Shown one piece after another: positions 17,354 to 27,905 of a DNA stretch of 64,000 nt. The translations under genes and the position numbers were made by a program. The notes below the pieces were generated by a model that did no database searches, was not told where the DNA came from, and saw only the letters and a program-made list of their open reading frames with translations. The number at the start of each line of letters is the position of its first letter. Within the stretch, counting starts at the first letter, position 1. Source of the DNA: Tepiditoga spiralis (GTDB lineage Bacteria; Thermotogota; Thermotogae; Petrotogales; Petrotogaceae); contig NZ_AP018712.1 in NCBI RefSeq assembly GCF_014701195.1, positions 576,501 through 640,500 of the forward strand. The letters are read 5' to 3'.

Positions 17354-18988
17354 TTGAAGAGAATTCTTGAAGGTAAAGATATATATATTGGGGTAAAAAA
17401 AGCGGCTGAAGAATTAGTAAAAAATAGAGATGAAATAAATGCATTAAATGTTTTTCCAGTCCCAGATGGAGATACAGGTTCAAACATGAGTGCAGCAATG
17501 CTTGAAGCATGTGATTGGATGGATAAAGTAAAAGATCCAAACAATCCAAAAGAAGTATTAAAAATTTTAAGAGATGGACTTTTAATGGGAGCAAGAGGTA
17601 ATTCTGGAGTTATACTTTCACAAATTTTTAGAGGATTTACAGAGTCTCTTGAAACTAAAAAAAGAATAACAACAAAAGATTTTATAGAAGCTTTAAAAAA
17701 TGCAAAAGAAGTTGCATATCAAGCTGTTATAAAACCAGTTGAAGGAACTATGCTTACACTAATAAGAAAATTAGCAGAAAGATCAGAAAAAGAATTAGCA
17801 GATGAAAAAGATTTTTTAATTTTTACTGAAAAAATGATGAAAATAGCCTATGAAATAGTAGAAGAAACACCAAAATACTTAAAAAAATTAAGAGAAGCAA
17901 ATGTAGTTGATGCAGGAGCTAAAGGTGTTTATTATATATTTAAAGGAATAACAGATGCAATACATGGAGATACAGAAGTTAATATTGAAAAATTAGAAAA
18001 AGCAGATTCTGCAGAAATTTCTAATATAGCATATGAAGAATTAAAGTATCAATACTGTACAGAATGTGTATTAAAATTAAAAAATGAAGAAATATCAAAA
18101 AAAGAATTGGAAGAATTAAGAGCATTTCTTGAAGAAATGGGAGATTCAATAGTATCAGTTCATCAAGGAGAGTTTTTAAAAACACACATACATACTAATC
18201 ATCCAGGAACTGTTTTCGAAAAATTTCTTGAATATGGTGAATTTTTAAAAGTAAAAGTAGACAATATGAAAATACAACATGAACATGTTGTAGAAACTAA
18301 AAAAACAAAAAAAGAAGAAAGCTATCCAGAAAGAAATTGGGGAATTGTAGCAGTTTCACCTGGTAAAGGAATTTCAGAAATATTTAAAAGTTTAGGTGTA
18401 AGTAAAGTTATATTTGGTGGACAAACAATGAATCCAAGTGTTAAAGATATAACAGATGCTATAGAAGAAATTCCATATGAAAAAATAATATTATTGCCAA
18501 ACAATCCCAATATAATAATGACTGCAGAAAAAGCAGCAGAAATGACAGAAAAAGAAATAATTGTTTTACCAACTAAATATATTCAAGAAGGAGTTTCATC
18601 ATTGTTGGGATTTCAAGATGACTTAGAAAAAGAAGAATTGAAGACATCAATGGAAGAATATATGAAATCAATAGTACCAATTCAAGTTACTTATGCAGTT
18701 AGAGACTCTGAAATAAATGGAGAACCAGTAAAAAAAGGAGAATATTTAATATTTACAGGTAAAGAATTGAGTGCTCATGGAAAAAATATGTATAAAGAAA
18801 CACAAAATATTTTATTAAATTTAATAGAAGAAGGTTATGAAATAATAACTATATTCTATGGAGATGAAGCAAAAGAAAAAGATGTACAAAAAATGGCAAA
18901 TAAAATAATGGAAAAAAATCATGATGTTGAAATAGAAATACATCAAGGTGGACAACAACACTATCCATTATTGATTTCACTTGAATAA
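17354..18988 (+). CDS. DAK2 (DhaL) domain protein, FakA/YloV-like kinase
   Basis: About 544 residues. The N-terminal DhaL-type nucleotide-binding domain is clear, with NALNVFPVPDGDTGSNM carrying the Mg-binding Asp residues, then GARGNSGVILSQIFRGF. A central linker (CTECVLKL, HIHTNHPG) and a C-terminal DegV-like domain follow. The layout matches YloV/FakA, which phosphorylates fatty acids bound to FakB. TTG at 17354 is five bases beyond an AAAGGGTGA site; GTG at 17345 is the alternative start. It follows Asp23, its usual partner. Confidence 0.9.
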   Translation: MKRILEGKDIYIGVKKAAEELVKNRDEINALNVFPVPDGDTGSNMSAAMLEACDWMDKVKDPNNPKEVLKILRDGLLMGARGNSGVILSQIFRGFTESLETKKRITTKDFIEALKNAKEVAYQAVIKPVEGTMLTLIRKLAERSEKELADEKDFLIFTEKMMKIAYEIVEETPKYLKKLREANVVDAGAKGVYYIFKGITDAIHGDTEVNIEKLEKADSAEISNIAYEELKYQYCTECVLKLKNEEISKKELEELRAFLEEMGDSIVSVHQGEFLKTHIHTNHPGTVFEKFLEYGEFLKVKVDNMKIQHEHVVETKKTKKEESYPERNWGIVAVSPGKGISEIFKSLGVSKVIFGGQTMNPSVKDITDAIEEIPYEKIILLPNNPNIIMTAEKAAEMTEKEIIVLPTKYIQEGVSSLLGFQDDLEKEELKTSMEEYMKSIVPIQVTYAVRDSEINGEPVKKGEYLIFTGKELSAHGKNMYKETQNILLNLIEEGYEIITIFYGDEAKEKDVQKMANKIMEKNHDVEIEIHQGGQQHYPLLISLE

Positions 18989-19003
18989 TCGGAGGTTATT
19001 AAC

Positions 19004-19849
19004 TTGAAAATACAAGAACTAATAATGAATTTAAATAAATTTTGGTCTGAAAAAGGTTGTGTGATAGATCAACCATATGATATGGAAATGGGAGCTGGTA
19101 CATACCATTCTTCTACTTTCTTTAGAGTACTTGGTGAAGAACCATGGAAAGTTGCTTTTGTACAACCATGTAGAAGACCAACAGATGGAAGATATGGAGA
19201 AAATCCAAATAGAATGCAAAGATTTTATCAATATCAAGTAATTATAAAACCATCACCAGAAAATATACAAGAAATATATTTAGAATCACTTGAATCATTA
19301 GGAATTAATCCTAAGGAACATGATATAAGGTTTGTAGAAGATAACTGGGAATCACCTACACTTGGAGCTTGGGGTGTAGGATGGGAAGTATGGATGGACG
19401 GTATGGAAATAACTCAATTTACATACTTTCAACAAATGGGAGGAGTTTCATTAAAACCTATTCCAGTTGAAATAACTTATGGTATTGAAAGAATAGCAAT
19501 GTACTTACAAAATATAGAAAATGTATATGAATCAAATTGGAATGAAGATACGAAGTATGGAAAGTTATATAAAGAAAATGAAAGACAATTTTCAACATAT
19601 AACTTTGAAGTTGCAAACACAGAAATGTTGTACAAACTATATGAAATGTATAGAGAAGAATTTAATAGATTAATAGAAAAAAATCTATACTTTCCAGCAT
19701 ATGAATATTTAATAAAAACAGCACATACATTTAATCTTTTAGATGCAAGAAATGCAATAAGTGTAAATGAAAGACAAAAATATATATTAGATATAAGAGA
19801 AATGTCTAAAAAATGTGCTTCTTCGTATATTGGAGGAGATGAAAAATGA
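19004..19849 (+). CDS. glyQ: Glycyl-tRNA synthetase alpha subunit
   Basis: 281 residues. Catalytic subunit of the bacterial heterotetrameric GlyRS that charges tRNA-Gly. Typical sequence includes [56 protein letters not shown] and [17 protein letters not shown] start after GGAGG. The end overlaps the start of glyS (ATGA), consistent with equal translation of the two subunits. Confidence 0.97.
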   Translation: MKIQELIMNLNKFWSEKGCVIDQPYDMEMGAGTYHSSTFFRVLGEEPWKVAFVQPCRRPTDGRYGENPNRMQRFYQYQVIIKPSPENIQEIYLESLESLGINPKEHDIRFVEDNWESPTLGAWGVGWEVWMDGMEITQFTYFQQMGGVSLKPIPVEITYGIERIAMYLQNIENVYESNWNEDTKYGKLYKENERQFSTYNFEVANTEMLYKLYEMYREEFNRLIEKNLYFPAYEYLIKTAHTFNLLDARNAISVNERQKYILDIREMSKKCASSYIGGDEK

Positions 19850-21867
19850 ATAAACTATTATTTGAAATAGGTATGGAAGAACTTCCATCAAGTGAATATA
19901 AAAATATCAAAAAACAATTAAATGAAAACATAGAAAAATTCTTAAAAGAAAACAATTTAAAATATGAAAAAATTAATATATTTATATCTCCAAGAAGATT
20001 TGGATCATATATAACTGGATTATCTGATTCACAACCAGATAAAGTAGAAGAAAGAAAAGGACCTGCAAAAAGTGTAGCTTACAATGAAAATGGAGAACCA
20101 ACAAAGGCACTATTAGGATTTTTAAAAGGTGCAAAAGCAACAGAAAAAGATATAATAATAAAAGAATTTAAAGGAAATGAATACGTATTTATTAAAATAG
20201 AAAGAAAAGGAAAAACAACAAAAAAACTTTTTGAAGAAAATCTTCCAAAAATAATAAAGTCTATTAAATTTAAAAAATCTATGAAATGGGGAAATGGAGA
20301 TTATGAATTTGTAAGACCAGTCCATTGGATTCTTGGAATGTATAATAAGGAAATATTAGACTTTGAAATATTTGGGAAAAAAGCATCTAATATTACATAT
20401 GGACATAGGTTTTTTGGAGGTAAAATAGAATTAAAAGAAATAGAAAAATACTTTGAAGAGCTAAAAAATAATTATGTAATAGCAAACTTTGAAGAAAGAG
20501 TACAAAAAATAAAAAATGATTTACAACAATTAAAAGAAAAAAATAACATAAAAATAGAACAAGACGAAGATTTAATAATTGAAATAGCTGAATTAACAGA
20601 ATATCCAACAGGAGTAATAGGAACCTTTAATGAAAAATATATGAAATTACCTTATGAAATAATAGAAGTAACTGTAAAACATCATCAAAGAAGTTTTGTA
20701 GTAAAAGATGAAAATAAATATATATCATTTCAAGATGGAATAGGAAGAGAAGAAAATATAATAAAAGGATATTCAAGAGTAATAAATGCAAGACTCGATG
20801 ATGCTGCATTTTATTATGAAGATGATCTTAAAGTAAGTATAGAAGATAACTTAAAATCTCTTGAAAAAATAACATATCAAAAAGGGATAGGAAATTACAA
20901 AGAAAAAGTTGAAAGAATAGAAAAGCTTTCAGAATTTATAGCAAATGAATTAAAAATAAAAGAAGTTAAAGAAATAAAAAGAGCGGCAAAACTATCTAAG
21001 ATAGATATACCATCAAATGTAGTATATGAATTTCCAGAAATGCAAGGAATAATGGGAAGAATATACTTAAAAAACAAAGGTGAAACAGAAAATATTTATT
21101 TAACAGCAGAAGAACATTATCATCCAATTGAAGAAAACGATAAAGTAACAAAAAATATAGTTTCAGATATAGTATCTCTTGCAGATAGAATAGATGACAT
21201 AGTTGGTTACTTTGGAATAGGAAAAATACCAAGTGGTTCAAAGGATCCATTTGCACTTAGAAGAAAATCTTTTGGAGTATTTAGAATAATAATAGAAAAT
21301 GATTGGGACATAGATATAAAAAATATAGTAAAAAAAGCATCAGAAATTTTAAATCTTGAATATGATGAAAATAAATTAGAAGATTTCTTTAAATCAAGAT
21401 TTGAAACAATACTTTTGAAAGAAGGGATAAAACCAGATATTTTATCAAGTGTGATAACTAATTACAATAAACCATTAAGAGCTATAATTTCTGCAAAAGC
21501 CCTTTTAAAATATTCAGATTCAAAAGAATTTAAGGAATTTATAACAGCCTTTCAAAGAGTTAATAATATATCAAAAAAACATAACTCTACAGAATATCAG
21601 GGAAGACTTTTTGTGGAAGAAGTCGAAAAAAACTTATTTGAAAAATACTTGGAAACAAAAGCTCAATTAGAAGATAAAATAAAAATTTTAGATTACGAAG
21701 GTGCAATGGAAAAATTGATTAACTTGAAGGAAGCGATTGATACCTATTTTGATAATATATTTGTTATGGATAAAGATGAAAGTATAAGATTGAATAGATT
21801 GGGATTTTTAAAAACTATATCAGAAATGTTTAAGGATATAGGTGATGTTTCAAAACTTTATCAATAA
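19846..21867 (+). CDS. glyS: Glycyl-tRNA synthetase beta subunit
   Basis: 673 residues, normal length. It begins [12 protein letters not shown], with [11 protein letters not shown], the KFKKSMKWG and RPVHWILG motifs, TVKHHQRSF, an HD-like [11 protein letters not shown] segment and [10 protein letters not shown]. The C-terminal part is the anticodon-binding region. Translationally coupled to glyQ. Confidence 0.97.
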   Translation: MNKLLFEIGMEELPSSEYKNIKKQLNENIEKFLKENNLKYEKINIFISPRRFGSYITGLSDSQPDKVEERKGPAKSVAYNENGEPTKALLGFLKGAKATEKDIIIKEFKGNEYVFIKIERKGKTTKKLFEENLPKIIKSIKFKKSMKWGNGDYEFVRPVHWILGMYNKEILDFEIFGKKASNITYGHRFFGGKIELKEIEKYFEELKNNYVIANFEERVQKIKNDLQQLKEKNNIKIEQDEDLIIEIAELTEYPTGVIGTFNEKYMKLPYEIIEVTVKHHQRSFVVKDENKYISFQDGIGREENIIKGYSRVINARLDDAAFYYEDDLKVSIEDNLKSLEKITYQKGIGNYKEKVERIEKLSEFIANELKIKEVKEIKRAAKLSKIDIPSNVVYEFPEMQGIMGRIYLKNKGETENIYLTAEEHYHPIEENDKVTKNIVSDIVSLADRIDDIVGYFGIGKIPSGSKDPFALRRKSFGVFRIIIENDWDIDIKNIVKKASEILNLEYDENKLEDFFKSRFETILLKEGIKPDILSSVITNYNKPLRAIISAKALLKYSDSKEFKEFITAFQRVNNISKKHNSTEYQGRLFVEEVEKNLFEKYLETKAQLEDKIKILDYEGAMEKLINLKEAIDTYFDNIFVMDKDESIRLNRLGFLKTISEMFKDIGDVSKLYQ

Positions 21868-21878
21868 AAGGTGATTGT

Positions 21879-22820
21879 ATGGAATTTTTAAAAAAGTTAA
21901 AAGAAGTAGATAAAAGTGTTGTTTTTTCTTCAGTAGAAGAAATAAAAGGGCTTTCATATCCTTCTATAATAGTATTCAAAGGTAGTTCTTCTGAATATGG
22001 AAAAGGAATGGCCATATTAATAGACTTTGATAGAGTATTAGAAGCATGGGCTGGAGAAAAGGTAGATAATGATAAAACTTTAAAAATAAATGAAGAAATA
22101 TCAGAATACTTAGGCGTTAAATATGAAGCAGAATACTTAGATTTACCAGATAATTGGGAAGGTTTTAATGGTTATACAGAATTTTTTCTTGAAAGTGGAG
22201 AAGTAGATGTTATAAGTATGGAATTTGAAAAAATTAAAACCTTAAGAGAAGACTACATAGAATCATTTAAAAAGATAATAAAAAATGTAAAAACAATAAA
22301 AGAAGATGTAAAATTAATATCTAATAATAAAGACAGCATTTTTAAAGTACACTTTGTTTCTGCTGGAAAGATGATAATGTTTTCAATAGATTTAAGTAGT
22401 TATATAAAACTTTCAAACAAATTAAAAACAGAAAATGAAAAAAAATTTTTATGGCTTATATTAAATTTACTAATGAAAAAAAATTTATTGAGTAATGGTA
22501 AACAATTATCTTTTTCACAAGTTAGTAAAGGAATGATGGGATTATTTATAGAAGAAGTTGAAGATAAAAAATTAAAAGAAATTTTTAAAAATTTTAAAAC
22601 AATAATAGACATGAAAGAAGAAGAAATACTATCTAAATTTAATGAATGTCAAGAATGTATAAAATATATAGATAAATTGACTTTATTAAATAAAAATGTA
22701 TCCAATGAAAACACAAATACAGTATGGGATATGTTAGAATTAGCACTATTAGACTATTTAATAAATAAAAAAGACTCTTCAATTTCTACTATAATCAAAA
22801 ATTTTGAAAAATTTAATTAA
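21879..22820 (+). CDS. Uncharacterised protein, paralogue of the 9874-10824 gene
   Basis: 313 residues, not recognised. It shares the blocks LSYPSIIVFKGSSSEYGKG, AILIDFDRVLEAWAGE and SAGKMIMFSIDLSSYI with the minus-strand gene at 9874. There are no membrane segments. A ribosome-binding site (AAAGGTGAT) lies before the ATG. It is eleven bases from glyS and its end lies in front of the RecB-like nuclease gene, so it is probably part of the same operon. Confidence 0.75.
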   Translation: MEFLKKLKEVDKSVVFSSVEEIKGLSYPSIIVFKGSSSEYGKGMAILIDFDRVLEAWAGEKVDNDKTLKINEEISEYLGVKYEAEYLDLPDNWEGFNGYTEFFLESGEVDVISMEFEKIKTLREDYIESFKKIIKNVKTIKEDVKLISNNKDSIFKVHFVSAGKMIMFSIDLSSYIKLSNKLKTENEKKFLWLILNLLMKKNLLSNGKQLSFSQVSKGMMGLFIEEVEDKKLKEIFKNFKTIIDMKEEEILSKFNECQECIKYIDKLTLLNKNVSNENTNTVWDMLELALLDYLINKKDSSISTIIKNFEKFN

Positions 22821-22848
22821 AAAAATAAAAAAAGAAAAGGGTGTTACA

Positions 22849-23946
22849 ATGGATGTTCTCTACTTTGAGAATTTAAAAAAATGCCCAGAATTTGTTCCCG
22901 GTTATAAAAGACCGGGTACTTATTTTAGGGTAAAGATTGAAGATGTTGAAATAGAAGCAAATTATGAAAATGTTGAAGAAAATAAAGCTGTAATAATTAG
23001 AGCTGGAAAAAATATGAGACAATCACACTGGATACATATTTATGCAGTGTATAAGTACTTTGAGCAACAAAATAAGAAACTTGAAGAAATTATACTTGAG
23101 CTTGAAAACAGAAAAAAACCAATAAAAAAAATTGAGATATTAAACAAAGAAAAATGGATAAAAAAAGATATACTAAAATTAAAAACAAAAGAAAAAGAAC
23201 CAGGATCACACTGCAAATTTTGTATAAAAAAAGAACAATGCCATGCTGAATTTTTTAAAAATAAAAATTATTTAGTTGTACCATCAATAAATAAAAAAAT
23301 GATATCAGATTTTGAAGAAATGGAAATAGATCCAGTAGATATTATAAAATCAAATCAAATAGAAAAATTTCCACAACATAGAAAAAAATTATACAACTTA
23401 AAATCATTATTAAAAAATGAACCATTAAAGATAAAACCATTTAAATTACCAAATAGTTATATAATCTTTGATGTTGAATCATATTATAGCTTAGATTTTT
23501 TATTTGGATTTTTAAACAATGATGAATATATACCATTTGTTTTTACTAAAAAAGATAGAAAAAAGATGAAAAAAATGATAGATTATTTAACAAAGGAAAA
23601 TAAACAACTCGTACATTATGATAAACACGATGTAATGGCACTTGCAAGAATATCAAAAGAAATACCAGAATACAAGAAAAAAATAGATAAATTAATAAAA
23701 AATGCAATGGATATATATGAAGTAATACTAAAAAACTACTCATTTCCAGTAACTTCATACTCTTTAAAAGATATAAGCAAATATTATAACTTCAATTGGA
23801 GAACAAAATTGAATGGATTTGCAGTAATAATAGAATACAATAGATATTTAAAAGGCGAAACAAAAATAATGCAAACAATATTAGACTATAATGAAGATGA
23901 TTGTAGAGCAACAAAAGTACTATTAGAAGAAATGAAAAAGATATAA
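22849..23946 (+). CDS. TM0106-type RecB-like nuclease / RNase H-like exonuclease
   Basis: 365 residues from the ATG at 22849, chosen because AAAAGGG lies just upstream; a longer frame overlaps the previous gene. The N-terminal half resembles RecB-family nucleases with a Cys cluster GSHCKFCIKKEQC that could hold an iron-sulfur or zinc site. The C-terminal half is an RNase_H_2-like DEDD exonuclease: YIIFDVESYYSLDFLFGF, then a histidine- and Asp-containing middle, and DYNEDDCRATKVL. Predicted nucleic-acid processing enzyme; no experimental role is known to me. era follows 19 bases later. Confidence 0.82.
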   Translation: MDVLYFENLKKCPEFVPGYKRPGTYFRVKIEDVEIEANYENVEENKAVIIRAGKNMRQSHWIHIYAVYKYFEQQNKKLEEIILELENRKKPIKKIEILNKEKWIKKDILKLKTKEKEPGSHCKFCIKKEQCHAEFFKNKNYLVVPSINKKMISDFEEMEIDPVDIIKSNQIEKFPQHRKKLYNLKSLLKNEPLKIKPFKLPNSYIIFDVESYYSLDFLFGFLNNDEYIPFVFTKKDRKKMKKMIDYLTKENKQLVHYDKHDVMALARISKEIPEYKKKIDKLIKNAMDIYEVILKNYSFPVTSYSLKDISKYYNFNWRTKLNGFAVIIEYNRYLKGETKIMQTILDYNEDDCRATKVLLEEMKKI

Positions 23947-23965
23947 AGAAATAATGGAGGAAAAA

Positions 23966-24877
23966 ATGGAAAACTTTAAAAGTGGATTTGTAGCCTTTGC
24001 AGGAAAACCAAATGTTGGAAAATCTACACTAATAAATGCACTAATGAAACAAAAAATAGTAATAACCTCAAACAAACCACAAACAACAAGAAATAAGATA
24101 AACTGTATACTAACAGAAAAAGACTATCAAATAGTATTTGTAGACACACCAGGAATACATAAACCACTTCATAAACTTGGAGAATACATGGTTGAAATAG
24201 CGGTAGGAGCATTGCGTGGAGTAGACCTAATACTTTTTGTAGTTGATCCAACAGATGGAATAAGAAAATCCGACATGCACGTTGCAGAAATAATATCAAA
24301 ATCAAGAATACCAACAATACTAATCATAAATAAAATAGATCAAATAAAAGATGAAAAAATATTAAAAGAAACAGAAGAAAAATTTAAAGAATTGAATAAA
24401 ATAAAAACAATATACACATCAGCAATAAAAGGAACAAATATAGACGAATTAGAAAAAACAATAGTTGAAAACTTATCAAAAGGACCAATGTACTATCCAG
24501 AAGACATGATATCAGATAAACCATCAAGATTTATAATATCAGAATTGATAAGAGAAAAAGTTTTTAGACTAACGGAACAAGAAATACCACACTCAACAGG
24601 AATAGTAGTAGAAGACCTTAAAACAAGAGAAAATGGAATGTTATATGTTAGAGCAACAATATATGTTGAAAGAGACTCACAAAAAGGAATAATAATAGGA
24701 AAAAGTGGTAAAATGATAAAAGAAATAGGAAAACTTGCAAGACTAGATATACAAGAAATGTTTGAAGAAAAAGTATTTCTCGACTTACACGTTAAAGTTA
24801 AGAAAAAATGGAGAGAAAGCGAATTTCTAATAAGAAATACAATGGGATTTAAAGATGAACTAAAAAAAGATAAATAA
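23966..24877 (+). CDS. era: GTPase Era
   Basis: 303 residues. Ribosome-assembly GTPase that binds the 3' end of 16S rRNA. G1 GKPNVGKST, G2 around TTRNKI, G3 DTPGIHKP and G4 NKID are present, and a C-terminal KH domain follows (GIIIGKSGKMIKEIG). The ATG at 23966 is preceded by GGAGG; the upstream in-frame ATG at 23954 overlaps that site. Last gene of the long plus-strand run. Confidence 0.97.
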   Translation: MENFKSGFVAFAGKPNVGKSTLINALMKQKIVITSNKPQTTRNKINCILTEKDYQIVFVDTPGIHKPLHKLGEYMVEIAVGALRGVDLILFVVDPTDGIRKSDMHVAEIISKSRIPTILIINKIDQIKDEKILKETEEKFKELNKIKTIYTSAIKGTNIDELEKTIVENLSKGPMYYPEDMISDKPSRFIISELIREKVFRLTEQEIPHSTGIVVEDLKTRENGMLYVRATIYVERDSQKGIIIGKSGKMIKEIGKLARLDIQEMFEEKVFLDLHVKVKKKWRESEFLIRNTMGFKDELKKDK

Positions 24878-24910
24878 CCCTACACAAAATTTGTGTAGGG
24901 TTTTATTTTA
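24876..24910 (+). terminator. Terminator after era
   Basis: CCCTACACAAA and TTTGTGTAGGG form an 11-bp perfect stem (24878-24900) followed by TTTTATTTTA. Ends the operon that runs through glyQS and era. Confidence 0.93.
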
Positions 24911-25082
24911 TTAAAATTAAATAAAAAAAACAACCTGAAAACTCAGATTGTTTAAACTTACATAACAATTATACCATAGAAATTAAGATTTGTAAATAAA
25001 TTTTTTGCAACACTTTTATTAAAAATAACCAAATTAATATAAAAACAGAATTTAGAAAAAAATATATTTAAAAAATTACATA

Positions 25083-25129
25083 AACGACATATTCGTTAAA
25101 TAAAAATATCGTATACTTTAAATACGATA
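25083..25129 (+). promoter_or_regulatory. Two palindromic operator-like sites upstream of the peroxiredoxin gene
   Basis: AACGA-CATAT-TCGTT (about 25084-25098) and TATCGTA-(9 nt)-TACGATA (25107-25129). The second overlaps TATACT, a possible -10. This looks like a repressor or redox-sensor binding region; it does not match the PerR consensus. The remainder of 24911-25082 shows nothing clear. Confidence 0.5.
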
Positions 25130-25163
25130 AATAAAGTTTCATATTTTAAGGAGGTTTTTAAAA

Positions 25164-25616
25164 ATGATAAAAGTAGGAGAAAAAGCAATAGACTTTAATG
25201 TTAAAGATCATAACGGAAATGAAGTGAAGTTGTCAAATTATAAAGGAAAAAAAGTTTTATTATCATTTCACCCGTTAGCATTTACAGGAGTTTGTGAAAC
25301 ACAAATGAAAAACTTAGATATAAAATATAAAGAATTAGAAAAATTAAATGTGATACCATTAGGATTTAGTGTAGATTCACAATTTGCAAAAAAAGCATGG
25401 GCTGATCAAATGATGTTAAAAAATTTACAGTTAGTAACAGATTTTTGGCCACATGGAGAAGTTGCAAAAAATTATGGAATCTTTAATGAAGAATTAGGAT
25501 TTTCAGAAAGAGCAAATATTTTAATAGATGAAAATGGAATAGTTGAATTTGTAAAGGTTTATCCAATAAAAGAACAACCAAACTTAAATGAAATACTTGA
25601 CTACCTAAAAAAATAA
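25164..25616 (+). CDS. Peroxiredoxin (AhpC/TSA family), one-cysteine type
   Basis: 150 residues with a thioredoxin-like fold that reduces peroxides. The peroxidatic Cys is residue 44 in PLAFTGVCETQM, in place of the usual FTPVC. No other Cys is present, so a partner thiol would be needed for recycling. Also seen: GFSVDSQFAKKAWAD and SERANILIDENGIV, which position the conserved Arg. AGGAGG before the ATG. Single gene with its own terminator and palindromic upstream region. Confidence 0.92.
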   Translation: MIKVGEKAIDFNVKDHNGNEVKLSNYKGKKVLLSFHPLAFTGVCETQMKNLDIKYKELEKLNVIPLGFSVDSQFAKKAWADQMMLKNLQLVTDFWPHGEVAKNYGIFNEELGFSERANILIDENGIVEFVKVYPIKEQPNLNEILDYLKK

Positions 25617-25625
25617 AAACTCCCA

Positions 25626-25662
25626 AAACAAGAAGGGCAAAATTTGCTCTTCTTGTTTAATA
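25626..25662 (+). terminator. Terminator after peroxiredoxin gene
   Basis: AAACAAGAAG and CTTCTTGTTT flank an inner GCAAA/TTTGC stem; one mismatch in the stem, T-rich tail. Confidence 0.8.
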
Positions 25663-25671
25663 TTAATATGA

Positions 25672-25677
25672 TATAAT
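25672..25677 (+). promoter_or_regulatory. Extended -10 of the chemoreceptor gene
   Basis: TGATATAAT (TATAAT at 25672-25677), 38 bases before the start codon; no clear -35. Confidence 0.45.
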
Positions 25678-25714
25678 TATTAATATACAATATTATAAAA
25701 AGGGAGGAATATAT

Positions 25715-27742
25715 ATGAGTATTAAGAAAAAGCTTATGATAATTATGATTTTTTCAGTTATTCTTTTTGTATTAATAACTATATTTATGATTTCAGAAAC
25801 AAATAGTTTGAATAAAAAATGGGATAATTATACAAATACTGTAACAAAAAGATCTGAACTCATATCTGATATAAAAGAACAATTTGGATATGGTGGAGCT
25901 ATTCATTTATTCAAAAATTATATATTACGTGGAAAAGATAAATATATTCAATCATTTAAAAATAAACAAGAAAAGGTAATGGAAAGTTTTAAAGAATATA
26001 AATTATTGAAAGATATTAGTCAAGAAGAAATAAAGTATCTAGATATTATAGAAAATACATTTAAAAAATATGGTGAAAATTTAGATTATGCAGTTACATT
26101 GAAAAAGAATAATGAATCTATTGAAAAAATTGATTCTATTATAAAAATTGACGATTCTCCTGCATTAAATTCATTTAATGAATTAGAAAAAATAGTACAA
26201 ACTTTAGTAAATAAACAAACAAATGAATTTGAAAATAAAATAATACAATTAAAACTTTTAATAGAAAGTGGAATAATAATAATTTCAATATTATTATTTG
26301 GAACATTTATTTATTTTTTATATACTATAAAACCATTATATACAGTTAGAAATAAATTAAAAGAACTATCACAAAATGAAGGAGACTTAATAATAAATAT
26401 TGAAGTTAAATCAAAAGACGAAATAGGAGAAGTATCTTTATTTTTTAATAAATTTATAAATACATTTAGAAAATCTTTAATAAACTTTTTTAGTAAATTT
26501 AGAAATAATATACTTCAATTTAATTCAATAACAAAAGAATTAGAAATTTTTAGATACAACTTTGAAGATATGGACAAATCTTTATCAAAAAACATGAATT
26601 CTTTAAATAATGTTACGGAATATATAGAACAACAAGATGCAAGTACACAAGAAATATCTGATAATATACAAAATTTAGCAAATACAGCAGTTGAATTAAA
26701 TAATGTAGCAACAGAAATAAGTGAAGTAAGTGAAAATAGTAAAGTAGATTTAAATGAAATGAATGAAATTGTAAATTCAATATCTTCAAATATGACACCA
26801 ATAGTTACTAAGGTTAAATCCGTTTCAGAAAAAGCGGAAGTAATAAATGAAGTTGTTGAAACAATAGCAAGTATTTCTGAACAAACAAATTTATTAGCTT
26901 TAAATGCAGCCATAGAAGCAGCAAGAGCAGGAGAAGCAGGAAAAGGATTTGCAGTAGTAGCAGATGAGATTAGAAAATTAGCAGAGGAAAGTAGAAATGC
27001 TTCAGAAAGTATTAGGGAAAATTTAGAAGAAGTTATGACAGGGGTTAACGAAACATCTGATATGGTTGTATCTATGTCCAAAAATATAAAAGAAGTTTCA
27101 AAGGTTAATGAAAAAACAGCAAATAAATTATTTGAATTAATAGATTCAGTAGAAAAAATTTCAAACTATTCTAATAATTTAGCTGCAAGTGCTGAAGAAC
27201 AAGGGGCAGCAGTTGAAGAATTATCAGCATCATCTCAAAATATAACAGAATTAGTTAACTCATTGAAGTTAGATATGAATTCTATATTTGAAAAAGAACA
27301 ATATATGAATGAAAGAAATTATAGTATGGTAGAAAGAGTGAGTAATGAAAGTAATGAACTTTTAAACATAGTTAATATGTTCTCAGCATTTAAAATGTTT
27401 AATACAAATGACTTTATTGAAGAAATTGAAAAAGCAAAATTGAGTCATGAAGAATGGATTAAAAAATTTGAAGAATCAATAAAAAATAATATAAAATTAA
27501 TAGAAGATAATCCTAAAAAATGTGGGTTTGGTTTATTTATTGGTGTTAATTCTAAAAATTATCCAGAAAACATAAAAGAAATATGGGAAAAAATAATAAT
27601 TATTCATAAAAAATTACATGAATATGCAAAACAATTTGAATACAATAATAAATCTAATAATGATAACTTATTAATAAAAGTAAAAGAGACTTCCAAAGAG
27701 TTAGAAAGTTTATTAAATCAAATAATAGAAAAATTAAAATGA
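25715..27742 (+). CDS. Methyl-accepting chemotaxis protein with C-terminal CZB domain
   Basis: 675 residues. Membrane helix 1 (about 7-27), a periplasmic four-helix-like sensor (28-183), helix 2 (about 184-207), HAMP, then a cytoplasmic signalling domain whose tip reads [19 protein letters not shown] (from about residue 388) and continues [13 protein letters not shown]. After it comes a chemoreceptor zinc-binding (CZB) module from about residue 576: [14 protein letters not shown], and [10 protein letters not shown], giving the His/Cys/His/His set. CZB domains respond to zinc or oxidation by HOCl-type oxidants. No chemotaxis genes lie nearby. Monocistronic. Confidence 0.93.
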   Translation: MSIKKKLMIIMIFSVILFVLITIFMISETNSLNKKWDNYTNTVTKRSELISDIKEQFGYGGAIHLFKNYILRGKDKYIQSFKNKQEKVMESFKEYKLLKDISQEEIKYLDIIENTFKKYGENLDYAVTLKKNNESIEKIDSIIKIDDSPALNSFNELEKIVQTLVNKQTNEFENKIIQLKLLIESGIIIISILLFGTFIYFLYTIKPLYTVRNKLKELSQNEGDLIINIEVKSKDEIGEVSLFFNKFINTFRKSLINFFSKFRNNILQFNSITKELEIFRYNFEDMDKSLSKNMNSLNNVTEYIEQQDASTQEISDNIQNLANTAVELNNVATEISEVSENSKVDLNEMNEIVNSISSNMTPIVTKVKSVSEKAEVINEVVETIASISEQTNLLALNAAIEAARAGEAGKGFAVVADEIRKLAEESRNASESIRENLEEVMTGVNETSDMVVSMSKNIKEVSKVNEKTANKLFELIDSVEKISNYSNNLAASAEEQGAAVEELSASSQNITELVNSLKLDMNSIFEKEQYMNERNYSMVERVSNESNELLNIVNMFSAFKMFNTNDFIEEIEKAKLSHEEWIKKFEESIKNNIKLIEDNPKKCGFGLFIGVNSKNYPENIKEIWEKIIIIHKKLHEYAKQFEYNNKSNNDNLLIKVKETSKELESLLNQIIEKLK

Positions 27743-27753
27743 ATTAAACTTTT

Positions 27754-27796
27754 AAATAAAGAACCTATCAAAACTTGATAGGTTCTTTATTTAATC
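27754..27796 (+). terminator. Terminator after chemoreceptor gene
   Basis: AAATAAAGAACCTATCAA paired with TTGATAGGTTCTTTATTT, an 18-bp stem with a three-base loop. Confidence 0.9.
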
Positions 27797-27838
27797 CAAA
27801 TTATTTCAATAAAAACTATATAAACAATAAAAAATTTT

Positions 27839-27869
27839 TTGACTATAAATATAAGGTATATGATATAAT
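27839..27869 (+). promoter_or_regulatory. Promoter of the Nudix gene
   Basis: TTGACT at 27839-27844 and an extended TGATATAAT (TATAAT 27864-27869), spacer 19 bp. Confidence 0.55.
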
Positions 27870-27905
27870 TTTTATAAATTAAAACAAGTAATTTAAGGAG
27901 GAATT

